This document shows positions 27,207 through 36,196 of a stretch of DNA of 38,904 nucleotides, piece after piece. The position numbers and the translations under genes are program-made. The notes beneath the pieces are model-generated. The model saw only the letters and a list, made by a program, of their open reading frames with translations. It had not been told where the DNA came from and did not search any database. Location of the stretch: NCBI GenBank assembly GCA_022843445.1, contig JALHNS010000016.1:1-38904 (forward strand), given 5' to 3'. Origin of the DNA: Gemmata sp. (GTDB lineage: Bacteria; Planctomycetota; Planctomycetia; Gemmatales; Gemmataceae). Positions within the stretch are counted from its first letter, which is position 1; the number at the start of each line of letters is the position of its first letter.

Positions 27207-28394
27207 GTGCCCGGTCCCGGTAGAGTCTCGATGGAAAAGCTGTTGGCTACGGTCATTCAGCTCAAAGCCAGCGACTTGCACATTAGCGTCGGGCAGCCGC
27301 CGGTGGTGCGCCACCAAGGGCGGATGAAAAAGCTCGACCTCGGCGGCATCGTGCTCGACAACGACGACACGACGGCGCTGATGAAGTCGATCACGCCCGA
27401 CCGCTGCCAGCAGGAGCTGCAAACCAAAGGCGGGGCCGACTTTGCCATCGAGTACGTCGATGGGTTCCGGTTCCGCGTCGCGGTGTTCAAGCAAAAGGGA
27501 ACTGTGGGCATGGTGATGCGGCGCATCCCCAGCCAGTTCCTCACGTTCGAGCAGTTGGGCACGCCGGAAGCGATTCGGTCGCTCATCATCCGGCCGCGGG
27601 GCTTGTTGCTCGTCACCGGGCCGACCGGGTCCGGCAAGACGACCTCGCTCGCGTCGATGATTAACTTCCTGAACGACAACTACGACCGGCACATCATCAC
27701 GTTGGAAGACCCAATCGAGTACTTCCACAAGCACAAGAAGAGCACGGTCAACCAGCGCGAGATCGGCATCGACGTGCCGGACTTCAAAGAGGGGCTGCGG
27801 CGGGCGCTGCGGATGGACCCGGACTGCATCCTCGTGGGCGAAATGCGGGACTTGGAAACGATCCGCGCCGCGCTCGAAGCCGCCGAAACCGGGCACTTGG
27901 TGTTCGGCACCCTGCACACCTCCGGTGCCGCGTCCACGGTCGACCGCGTGGTGACGGTGTTCCCCGAAAACGAGCAAGATCAGATCCGCACGCAACTTGC
28001 GGGTTCGCTGATCGGCGTGCTGTCGCAGGCGCTCTTGCCGCGGAAGCCGGAAGGGCTGATCGCGGCTTACGAGATGATGGTCGTCACGCCCGCGATCCGG
28101 AACCTGATTCGCGAGAACAAGACGTACCGCATTAACTCGTCGGTGCAAACCGGCCGCAAACACGGCATGTTCTTGCTCGATGATGCACTCTTCCGCTTGT
28201 GGCGCGAGGACTTGTGCGACAAGGAAGAGGTGCTGCTGAAGGCGAACCAGCCGAACGAACTGGCGGCAAAGATCGCGCAAGCCGAGCGCGGGCTTGAGGA
28301 CGACGATGAAGAAGGGGGCGACGAGGACGAGGACGAAGACGACGACGACGACGATGACGACGACGACGATCAGCCGCGGCGCCGCCGGACGTAG
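27207..28394 (+). CDS. pilT: PilT-like twitching motility ATPase with polyaspartate C-terminal tail
   Basis: MEKLLATVIQLKASDLHISVGQPPVVRHQGRM, LVTGPTGSGKTTSLASMINFLN, ILVGEMRDLETIRAALEAAETGHLVFGTLHTSGAASTVDRVV; tail EDDDEEGGDEDEDEDDDDDDDDDDDQPRRRRT. Confidence 0.94.
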   Translation: MPGPGRVSMEKLLATVIQLKASDLHISVGQPPVVRHQGRMKKLDLGGIVLDNDDTTALMKSITPDRCQQELQTKGGADFAIEYVDGFRFRVAVFKQKGTVGMVMRRIPSQFLTFEQLGTPEAIRSLIIRPRGLLLVTGPTGSGKTTSLASMINFLNDNYDRHIITLEDPIEYFHKHKKSTVNQREIGIDVPDFKEGLRRALRMDPDCILVGEMRDLETIRAALEAAETGHLVFGTLHTSGAASTVDRVVTVFPENEQDQIRTQLAGSLIGVLSQALLPRKPEGLIAAYEMMVVTPAIRNLIRENKTYRINSSVQTGRKHGMFLLDDALFRLWREDLCDKEEVLLKANQPNELAAKIAQAERGLEDDDEEGGDEDEDEDDDDDDDDDDDQPRRRRT

Positions 28395-28489
28395 CCGCCC
28401 GCCGCGCCGAGCGCAACTGTCCTGCGGTCCGCCCTTTTGGGCGGGGCCGCGTTTCGAATCCGACGCGAACTCACGACCCCCGAAGACAC

Positions 28490-30460
28490 ATGGCTACCCC
28501 GAACCAGCCGAACCAGCCGAAAAAGACCGGTGACGGCTCGCAGAACAAGACCGAAGGCGCGAAGGGCGAGGGCGCGAAGGGGCAGCCGACCAACAAGCCC
28601 ACCGGCCCCGCGCCCGTGAACAAGCCCGGCGCGAAACCGGCGGCGCAAAGTGGCGCCGGCGGCGGCGCGGCCAAAGTGCCGCAACCCGCGCCGGCCGCGA
28701 AGAAGCCCGCGCCCGCGAAGAACCGCTTCGCGCACATCGACGCCAACACGCTCCAACTCGCCCGCAAACTCGAAGACCTCGGCTTCCTCGACGGCGCGCA
28801 AATCGAGTCGCTGTACGAGGAAATGCGCACCTCCGACGCCACCCTCGGCGAACTCGCGCAGCAGCGCAACCTGCTGAACGAGGAGCAGTTGCTTCAGGCG
28901 CTCGCCGAACTGCACGGCATGCGCGTCGCCAACCTCGAAGAGACCAAGCCGCACCCGGCCGCGGTCAAACTCGTGCAGAAGCAGATGGCCGAGTTGTACA
29001 AGCTGGTGCCGCTGACGTACGAGAACGAGACGCTCACCGTGGCGATGTCGGACCCGAACAACATGCAGGCGATGGACGACCTGCGCAACCTGCTGAATAT
29101 CAAGCAAGTGCAGCCGGTTCTCGCGCCGCCCAAACAGATCGAAACCCTTCTGGCGAAAGCGTATTCGACCGAGAAAGAGGAGTCGATCAGCTCGCTGATT
29201 ACCGCCCTTGAAGCCTCCGACATCGGCACCGTGGCTTACGGGCGCGAGAACTCCATCGACCTCGACGACATGATCGAGATGGCGAACGCCGCCCCCGTGC
29301 GGAAGCTCATCAACATGGTGATGTTGATGGCGATCCGCGACCACGCCTCGGACGTTCACTTCGAGCCGTTCGAAGACGAGTACAAGATGCGGTACCGGTG
29401 CGACGGCGTGCTGTACGAGATGGTCCCGCCCCCGCGGCACCTCGCGACGGCCATCGCGTCGCGCATCAAGGTTATGGCGAACCTCGACATCGCGGAGCGC
29501 CGCGTGCCGCAGGACGGGCGCATCGAACTGAACGTCGGCGGCAACCCAGTCGACATGCGCGTGAGCGTGCTGCCCACCCTGTTCGGCGAGAGCGTCGTCA
29601 TTCGGGTGCTGGACCGCACGAACGTGGGCCTGTCGCTCGACCGCATCGGGATGCAACCCGACATCCTCGCGCAGTTCCGGGCGGTCATTAAGAAGCCCAA
29701 CGGCATCGTGCTCGTGACCGGGCCGACCGGGGCCGGCAAGACCACCACGCTCTACTCCGCGCTCAGCGAACTGAACGACATCGAGACCAAGATCATCACC
29801 ACCGAAGACCCGGTGGAGTACGAAATCGACGGCATCGTGCAGTGCCCGATCAACCACGAGATCGACCTGACGTTCGCCGCGGCGCTGCGCAGCATCTTGC
29901 GCCAAGACCCGGACGTGATTCTGGTGGGCGAGATCCGCGACCTCGAGACGGCCGGCATTTCGATTCAGGCCTCGCTCACCGGGCACTTGGTGTTCAGCAC
30001 CCTGCACACCAACGACGCGCCCTCGTCCATCACGCGCCTCCGCGACATGGGCGTGGAACCGTTCCTCATCACCGCGACGGTCGAAGCCATCGAGGCGCAG
30101 CGGCTGGTGCGGAAGGTGTGCGTGCACTGCCGCACGCCCTACGAGCCGACCCGCGAGCAGATGATGGAACTGAACCTCACGCCGGAGATGGTCAAGGGCC
30201 GGCCCTTCTTCTACGGCGAGGGGTGCGACAAGTGCAACAACCTCGGCTTCAAGGGCCGCACCGGTCTGTACGAGCTGCTGATCATGAACGACGACCTGCG
30301 GGACATGGTGAGCCGCGGCGCGAGCACCGACGCGATCCGGGCCTACACCCGCAAGCAGGGCACGCACAGCCTGCGCGACGCCGGCCTGCGGGCGCTGTTC
30401 GGCGGCCTCACCACGCTCGACGAGGTGGTGCGCGAGACCGTGATGGAAGACGACAACTAG
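28490..30460 (+). CDS. Type IV pilus / type II secretion assembly ATPase (GspE/PilB), copy 2, with disordered N-terminus
   Basis: Pro/Ala/Lys-rich first ~75 aa, then GspE-N region; LVTGPTGAGKTTTLYSALSEL, ILVGEIRDLETAGISIQASLTGHLVFSTLHTND. Confidence 0.95.
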   Translation: MATPNQPNQPKKTGDGSQNKTEGAKGEGAKGQPTNKPTGPAPVNKPGAKPAAQSGAGGGAAKVPQPAPAAKKPAPAKNRFAHIDANTLQLARKLEDLGFLDGAQIESLYEEMRTSDATLGELAQQRNLLNEEQLLQALAELHGMRVANLEETKPHPAAVKLVQKQMAELYKLVPLTYENETLTVAMSDPNNMQAMDDLRNLLNIKQVQPVLAPPKQIETLLAKAYSTEKEESISSLITALEASDIGTVAYGRENSIDLDDMIEMANAAPVRKLINMVMLMAIRDHASDVHFEPFEDEYKMRYRCDGVLYEMVPPPRHLATAIASRIKVMANLDIAERRVPQDGRIELNVGGNPVDMRVSVLPTLFGESVVIRVLDRTNVGLSLDRIGMQPDILAQFRAVIKKPNGIVLVTGPTGAGKTTTLYSALSELNDIETKIITTEDPVEYEIDGIVQCPINHEIDLTFAAALRSILRQDPDVILVGEIRDLETAGISIQASLTGHLVFSTLHTNDAPSSITRLRDMGVEPFLITATVEAIEAQRLVRKVCVHCRTPYEPTREQMMELNLTPEMVKGRPFFYGEGCDKCNNLGFKGRTGLYELLIMNDDLRDMVSRGASTDAIRAYTRKQGTHSLRDAGLRALFGGLTTLDEVVRETVMEDDN

Positions 30461-30463
30461 CGC

Positions 30464-30541
30464 CGTAGGACGGGCTTCGCCTGTCCCGTCTCGCGCCTTC
30501 GGATCGCCGGGACAGGCGAAGCCCGTCCGACGGGATTTTTT
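30464..30541 (+). terminator. Candidate intrinsic terminator built from a nested inverted repeat
   Basis: Left 30464-30488 cgtaggacgggcttcgcctgtcccg; right 30508-30532 cgggacaggcgaagcccgtccgacg (one mismatch); followed by ggattttttgg. Starts 3 nt after a stop codon. Confidence 0.75.
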
Positions 30542-30693
30542 GGCCGCTTCGAGCGGCCCGCGTAGAGTGGGGTGCTCGCACGCCCCGCGCACCGAGTTGG
30601 AATGCGTTCCCGCGACAAACGTTAGCCCCTTTGAACGCGAAGGGGCGACCGGACCCGGCCCGCGCCGACGCACACCACGGCAGAGGTAGCAGA

Positions 30694-31935
30694 ATGCCAA
30701 CGTACAAGTACGAAGCGCTCGACACGTCGGGGGCCGAGGTCAAGGACTCGGTCGAGGCGACCAACGAGGAAGAGGCGCAGCAGAAGGTCAAGGCGATGGG
30801 CTACTTCGTCACCAAGCTCACCGCCACGGCCGGCGGGGGCAAGGCGGCGAAGAAGAAGAAGAAGGCCGGCAAGAGTAAGAAGACGTTCGTCATCGGCGGC
30901 GTGAAGGCCAAGCAGCTCGTCACCTTCACCCGCCAGTTCTCCACGCTCCAAGACGCCGGCCTGCCGGTGCTGCGCAGCCTGCGCATTCTGGAGCGCCAGA
31001 TGCCGCCCAGCGCGCTGAAGAACGCGCTCATCGACGTCGTGGAAGACGTGGAAAGCGGCTCGGCGCTCTCCGAGGCGCTCGGCAAGCACCCGAAGGCGTT
31101 CAGCAAGCTGTACGTGAACATGGTGCGGGCCGGTGAGGCCGGCGGCGCGCTGGAAATCATCCTGCAGCGCCTCGCCGACTTCTTGGAGAAGGCCCAGAGC
31201 CTGAAGTCCAAGATCATCGGCGCGATGGTGTACCCGGCGGTGGTCATCTTCGTCGCGGTGGCGATCCTCACCTTCATCATGGTGTCGATCATCCCGAAGT
31301 TTAAGAAGATCTTCGACGAGTTCGGCATGACCCTGCCGTGGGCCACGCAGAAGCTCATCGCCGTCAGCAACTGGATGAGCGACTACTGGTGGACGATCCC
31401 GCTGTTCCCGATCTCGATCTACTTCTTCTTAAAACTGGTGCGGCTCACGCGGGCCGGGAACTACGCACTCGACAGGGCCGTGCTCTGGATACCGGTCATC
31501 GGCGACCTCGTCGAGAAGACGATCGTCGCCCGGACCATGCGCACGCTGGGCACGCTCATCAGTTCCGGCGTGCCCATCTTGGAGGCCATCAACATCGTGA
31601 AGGAGACCGCGAACAACGCCGTCTTCGAGCGCATGTTCCAGCGGGTGTTCGAGTCCATCCGCGAGGGCGACACCATCGCCGACCCGCTCAAGGAGTCGCG
31701 TTTGGTGGACGACATGGTCGTGAATATGGTGGAGGTGGGCGAAGAAACCGGCGACCTCGACACCATGCTCTACAAGGTCTCGGACTTCTACGACGAACAG
31801 GTCGACATCACCGTCAAGTCGCTGCTGGCGCTGCTCGAACCGATCATGATCGTGTTCCTCGGCTTCACCATCGGTGCGATCGTGATCTCGCTGTTCTTGC
31901 CGCTCATCAAACTGCTAGAAGGCTTGAGCAAGTGA
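30694..31935 (+). CDS. pilC: Type II secretion / type IV pilus inner-membrane platform protein (GspF/PilC)
   Basis: MPTYKYEALDTSGAEVKDSVEA, VTFTRQFSTLQDAGLPVLRSLRILE, tandem GspF domains with TM helices (AMVYPAVVIFVAVAILTFIMVSIIPKF; LLALLEPIMIVFLGFTIGAIVISLFLPLIKL). Confidence 0.95.
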   Translation: MPTYKYEALDTSGAEVKDSVEATNEEEAQQKVKAMGYFVTKLTATAGGGKAAKKKKKAGKSKKTFVIGGVKAKQLVTFTRQFSTLQDAGLPVLRSLRILERQMPPSALKNALIDVVEDVESGSALSEALGKHPKAFSKLYVNMVRAGEAGGALEIILQRLADFLEKAQSLKSKIIGAMVYPAVVIFVAVAILTFIMVSIIPKFKKIFDEFGMTLPWATQKLIAVSNWMSDYWWTIPLFPISIYFFLKLVRLTRAGNYALDRAVLWIPVIGDLVEKTIVARTMRTLGTLISSGVPILEAINIVKETANNAVFERMFQRVFESIREGDTIADPLKESRLVDDMVVNMVEVGEETGDLDTMLYKVSDFYDEQVDITVKSLLALLEPIMIVFLGFTIGAIVISLFLPLIKLLEGLSK

Positions 31936-32009
31936 GCACCGGTGCGGGGCGCGGGGGGTAAGAAGCCCCGCGCCCCGCGCGCCCGACACAACGACAGGAG
32001 ACACCGAAC

Positions 32010-32924
32010 ATGTTGCGGCGGAGCGAGCCGGTTCCCACGCGCGGGCCTTCGCCGGTTCGCGGGCGGGCCGGGTTCACCCTCATCGAACTGCTCGTCGTCA
32101 TCGCGATCATCGCGGTGCTGGCGGGGCTGACCATTGCGGGCGTCATGCGCGTTATCGGCGTCGGCCCGCGGGCCCAAACGTCGTCCACGCTCGCGGCGCT
32201 CTCGAACGCCATCAACACGTTCGGCAGCGAGACCCAAACGCGGTACATCCCGGCGGGCAGCTACGACCTCGCGAACAACCGCTGGGCCGGGCCGTTCCGC
32301 TTGCGGAACTCGTACACGAGCGCCACGAACCCGAGCGACCAGTCGTTCGAAGCGCAGTACATCCAGCGGGTGTTCAGCCAGCAGCGGGTGAACCTCGCGG
32401 ACCTCGGCGGCGGGGCCAACTTCGGTGGCGACCTCGACGCCAACCAGACCCTCCTGTTCTTCCTGAACGGGATCCAAGACACCGACGGGCAGGGCAACGT
32501 CGCGTTCCGCGGGTTCCAGAAGGGCCAGCGGCCGTTCGCGCCGATCGCCACGGGCGAGAACCGGCTCGGGCCGTACTTCGGCGAGATCACCCGGCGGCAG
32601 TACTCGGCGAACGGGCGCGAGTTCGCCCGGATTATCGACGGCTGGAACACGCCGATCGCGTACTTCGCCGTCTACAACGCGAAACAAACGACCGTGGGCA
32701 GCGGGGCCTACGGCGGGTTCCACGCCTTCCCGACGCCGCCGGGCCAACCGGCCGGGCCGTACTTCAGCGGCAGCGGGTACGTCAGCCCGGCGGGGTTCCA
32801 ACTCATTTCGGCGGGCGAGAACCGGCGGTTCGGGGTCGGCGGCACTTGGGCCACCGTGACCGGCGACGGGGCCGACGACCGCGCGAACTTCTCCCCCCTC
32901 AACCTCGGCGCGGGGCCGCAGTAA
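32010..32924 (+). CDS. Prepilin-type N-terminal cleavage domain protein (pseudopilin 1)
   Basis: GRAGFTLIELLVVIAIIAVLAGLTIAGVMRVI. Confidence 0.93.
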   Translation: MLRRSEPVPTRGPSPVRGRAGFTLIELLVVIAIIAVLAGLTIAGVMRVIGVGPRAQTSSTLAALSNAINTFGSETQTRYIPAGSYDLANNRWAGPFRLRNSYTSATNPSDQSFEAQYIQRVFSQQRVNLADLGGGANFGGDLDANQTLLFFLNGIQDTDGQGNVAFRGFQKGQRPFAPIATGENRLGPYFGEITRRQYSANGREFARIIDGWNTPIAYFAVYNAKQTTVGSGAYGGFHAFPTPPGQPAGPYFSGSGYVSPAGFQLISAGENRRFGVGGTWATVTGDGADDRANFSPLNLGAGPQ

Positions 32925-32938
32925 CCGGAGGCTTTCCC

Positions 32939-33817
32939 ATGACGGGCACGCACGCGACGCGCCGGGCCGGGTTCACGCTGATCGAACTGCTGGTGGTCAT
33001 CTCGATCATCGCGGTCATCGCCGCGCTCGCGGGCGTGGCGCTGCTCAGCACCAGCGAGAGCCAGCGCCGCAACAGCGTCGATCAGCAGGTGGACAAGCTG
33101 CAAAAGGCGCTCGACTCGGAATACGGCACGGTGCTCGCGAACGCGTCGAAGGAGGCGAACATTCCGCCGGCGGTCGTCACCTACGCCGACGGCGTTCCCC
33201 GCGCGCGGGCGCTCTGGGCCGCGGCCAACCTGCGGCGCAACTTCCCGGACACGTTCGCCGAGGCCGGCGCGCGGGTCACGGTGGTGCCCGGCTTTCAGCT
33301 CGAAGCGCTCGCCCCGTTCAACGGGCTGGCGGGTGCCGGCAACCCGCACGAGGAAAGCGCGGCGCTGCTGTACATCGTCCTCACGCAGAAGTCGGCGAGC
33401 GGGGGCGGCAGCACCGCGGGCAGCGGCGACGAACTGGGCCAGACCCGCGACGTGACGCTGAACGGCCGCCCGTTCAAGGTGTTCGTGGACGCGTGGGGCA
33501 ACTCGATCGGGTTCGTGCGCTGGGAAACCGGCACCGAGGCGGTGAACCGGCGCGTGCCGGGCGTCGGGGGCAACTTCGATCCGCTCGACACGTCGAACCT
33601 CGTGTCCGGGTGGACCGACACGACCAAGCGCGCGTGGGCGGCGAGTAGCGGTATGTTCAACACCGGCCGGCCGACGCCGAACTGGCCCAACAACGGGGCC
33701 CCGCCGATGAACCGCATGGTGTCGGTGTACTCGCCCGGCAAAGACAAGGCCGTTGGCACCGCCGACGACCAACTCGGCATCCGGCTCAAGCAACTCGGCG
33801 CGAAGGGGAAACAATGA
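32939..33817 (+). CDS. Prepilin-type N-terminal cleavage domain protein (pseudopilin 2)
   Basis: MTGTHATRRAGFTLIELLVVISIIAVIAALAGVALLSTSESQRRNSVDQQV. Confidence 0.93.
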   Translation: MTGTHATRRAGFTLIELLVVISIIAVIAALAGVALLSTSESQRRNSVDQQVDKLQKALDSEYGTVLANASKEANIPPAVVTYADGVPRARALWAAANLRRNFPDTFAEAGARVTVVPGFQLEALAPFNGLAGAGNPHEESAALLYIVLTQKSASGGGSTAGSGDELGQTRDVTLNGRPFKVFVDAWGNSIGFVRWETGTEAVNRRVPGVGGNFDPLDTSNLVSGWTDTTKRAWAASSGMFNTGRPTPNWPNNGAPPMNRMVSVYSPGKDKAVGTADDQLGIRLKQLGAKGKQ

Positions 33818-34929
33818 TCACGCACACTAACGCGCGCCAGTTCGCGCCGACCCCGCGTTCGCTGTCTCGGCCGCGTGCGGGGTTCACGCTCATCGAACTG
33901 CTGGTGGTGATGGCGCTCACCGCGGCGCTGGGCGCGCTGACGCTCGGCCTGCTGCCGGGCATCGTGAACAAGGACAACACGCTGAAGGCCACCGCGGAGG
34001 TGCAGGGCGCGCTGCGCATCGCGCAGGGGCACGCGGCCTCCACGAAGCAGCCGCGCGGGGTGCGGTTCCTGCCGAACCCGACCAACCCCGCGGTTTCCAC
34101 CGAGATGCAGTACCTCGAAGCGCCCGAGGTGGTCGTTTCCGATCTGCAAGTGCTCGTGCAAGGCCGGCCGCAACCCTATGTGCAGTTCAATTACGACTAC
34201 GACGCGCAGGGGCGCATCGTGAACCGGCACTGCTACCTCATCAACCTGACCGCGGACCAAATCGCGGTGCTCGGCGGCGGTGCCACCGTCTCCAGTCCCG
34301 GCGCGACGTTGAGCATTCCCCCGCTCGGCACGTGGTCGCAAATCAGCGGGTTCACGCCGACGAGCGCGACGAGCGGCGAAGCCCTGTTGGACGTGTACCC
34401 GGACCCGTACTTGGGCGCGGCCGGGCCGCCGCCAAACGGCAGCCCGCAGAACAACGTCGCGATCTACCGCAGCTACCACTTCGGCATCTACGGCGCGCCG
34501 GTGCCGCAACTCGGCGAGCCGACCGTGCCGCTACCGAAGGACATCGCGGTCGATTTGCCGCTGTGCCTGCCGCAGGGCCTCGCGAACGCGAACTACGACG
34601 TCATGTTCGCGCCGAACGGGCAGACGATTACCTCGCGGTTCACCAACGGCACACAGACGACGCAGATCGCGGCCAACGCGGGCGTGTACCTGTGGGTGCG
34701 CGACGTGACGAAGGTGCCGGGGCTGACCCCGCTCTCGCGGCCGACCGTTGCCGCTCCCGGCGCGCCGTGGGTGTTCACGTACAACGACTTTTTGCGCGGC
34801 GGCGAGCAACAGATCGTGGGCGTTCGCAACGGATACGTCGGCACGGCCCCGGTCCTTTGGCCGGTCGCGGGCGGCGGATACGGTCCCGGACAAGACCCGT
34901 ACACTCTGGCCCGGCAGCAGTTGGATTGA
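33814..34929 (+). CDS. Prepilin-type N-terminal cleavage domain protein (pseudopilin 3)
   Basis: RPRAGFTLIELLVVMALTAALGALTLGLLPGIV; overlaps the previous gene by 4 nt (ATGA). Confidence 0.93.
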   Translation: MITHTNARQFAPTPRSLSRPRAGFTLIELLVVMALTAALGALTLGLLPGIVNKDNTLKATAEVQGALRIAQGHAASTKQPRGVRFLPNPTNPAVSTEMQYLEAPEVVVSDLQVLVQGRPQPYVQFNYDYDAQGRIVNRHCYLINLTADQIAVLGGGATVSSPGATLSIPPLGTWSQISGFTPTSATSGEALLDVYPDPYLGAAGPPPNGSPQNNVAIYRSYHFGIYGAPVPQLGEPTVPLPKDIAVDLPLCLPQGLANANYDVMFAPNGQTITSRFTNGTQTTQIAANAGVYLWVRDVTKVPGLTPLSRPTVAAPGAPWVFTYNDFLRGGEQQIVGVRNGYVGTAPVLWPVAGGGYGPGQDPYTLARQQLD

Positions 34930-34935
34930 GTGAGG

Positions 34936-35012
34936 CTTCTGTAGCCGGGGTCTGTGAGGCCGGTGCTACCTTCACAAGCCAGCACCGGCCTCACAGAGGC
35001 CGGCTACAGAAG
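34936..35012. repeat. Long inverted repeat 6 nt after a stop codon
   Basis: Left 34936-34967 cttctgtagccggggtctgtgaggccggtgct; right 34981-35012 agcaccggcctcacagaggccggctacagaag. 32-nt arms with two adjacent mismatches, 13-nt loop. The right arm is itself a hairpin (ccggcctc-aca-gaggccgg). Confidence 0.9.
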
Positions 35013-35174
35013 AGAGTTGGTCGGCTCCAGAAGCGGATTCGCCCACAACTGAAACGCCGGCGGTTCGCTGTCATTTCGCGCGATTCGGGGCGGCGAGCCG
35101 TTTTTTGGGATTCGCAGCCCGCGGCCTATGATTCCGCCGACCGCACTGCCGCGGTCGGTTCGAGGGCGACACCG

Positions 35175-36113
35175 ATGATGCGTTCCGCGCACCGCCGCCG
35201 ACCGGGAACCTCGCTGATGGAGGTGCTCGTCGGGTTCGGCATTTTGGGCATCGGGGTGGCGAGCGTGATCTCGCTGTACCCGTTCGCGGCGCTGGCCGCG
35301 GGCAACGCGCTCATCCGGGACCGCACCACCACCAGCGCGCTGATCGCCGACGGCCAACTGCGCGAGATCCACAAGCGGATGGTGGTGGAAGTGGGCGAAG
35401 CGAGCAACGAGCCGTACTACCCGTCGCTGGACCGGGGGGCCGGCGGCGCGCCGGTGCCGCGCGACAGCGGCGAACCGAGCTACCCGGTGTTCATCGACCC
35501 GATGGGGTTCGCCGCGGGCCTGACCGGGCCGGTGGGCGGCACCACGGGTATTCCGCGGGTGAACCTGAGCGTCGTGACCAACTCCGGCGACCCGGTGCGG
35601 CACGCGCTGCGGTTCTGCAGCCAGCTCGACGGCCTCGGCTACAACGACGACGGCGCGGTGCAGGCCGGCCCGGAGATGCGCGAGCTGCGCTACAACTGGC
35701 TGTGGGTGGTGCAGCGCCCGGTGAACCGCGACCGGTTCAACCTGCGCGCGCAAGTTGTGGTGTTCAACCAGCGCATCCACCAGTACCGCCCGTCGATGAC
35801 CGAAACGGTGTACCCGGGGACGCTCACGGTCGGTCAGACGATCCTCACCGGCATCCCCCTCGCCGCGGAAGTGCGCAAGGGCTCGTGGCTCATGGACGCG
35901 GGCCGGACCGCCGGCGCAACCGCGCCGTTCCCGCTGCGGCACGCGGAGTTCTACCGCGTGGTGAGCATCGCCGACGACGGGCGCATCGAACTGCACCGCC
36001 CGGTGCAGTCGCCGCACGGCAACGTCGGCACCTACACGGCCAACATCGTGGTGATGCCCGGCATCATAGACGTGTACGAGCGGCCCCAACTGAGCGCCGG
36101 GTTCGGCCCCTGA
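35175..36113 (+). CDS. Prepilin-like protein (GspI/PilV-type N-terminus)
   Basis: MMRSAHRRRPGTSLMEVLVGFGILGIGVASVISLYPFAALAAGNALIRDR; contained in the over-extended ORF 34332..36113. Confidence 0.88.
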   Translation: MMRSAHRRRPGTSLMEVLVGFGILGIGVASVISLYPFAALAAGNALIRDRTTTSALIADGQLREIHKRMVVEVGEASNEPYYPSLDRGAGGAPVPRDSGEPSYPVFIDPMGFAAGLTGPVGGTTGIPRVNLSVVTNSGDPVRHALRFCSQLDGLGYNDDGAVQAGPEMRELRYNWLWVVQRPVNRDRFNLRAQVVVFNQRIHQYRPSMTETVYPGTLTVGQTILTGIPLAAEVRKGSWLMDAGRTAGATAPFPLRHAEFYRVVSIADDGRIELHRPVQSPHGNVGTYTANIVVMPGIIDVYERPQLSAGFGP

Positions 36114-36196
36114 TTGGTGTTCCGGGTTATTGGTTCTTCGTTGTTAAGCGTCGCCAACAACCGGTAACAACCAACAAATAACAACTAACGACTCCC
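36114..36196. other. AT-rich low-complexity intergenic segment with AACAAC-type repeats
   Basis: gttattggttcttcgttgttaagcgtcgccaacaaccggtaacaaccaacaaataacaactaac; short complementary gttgtta/taacaac. Marked drop in GC relative to flanks, judged by eye. Confidence 0.65.

Noticed and set aside
28370-30700. 776-aa minus ORF antisense to gspE copy 2
   Set aside because: Exactly opposite a gene with unambiguous GspE motifs; composition typical of antisense reading in high-GC DNA.
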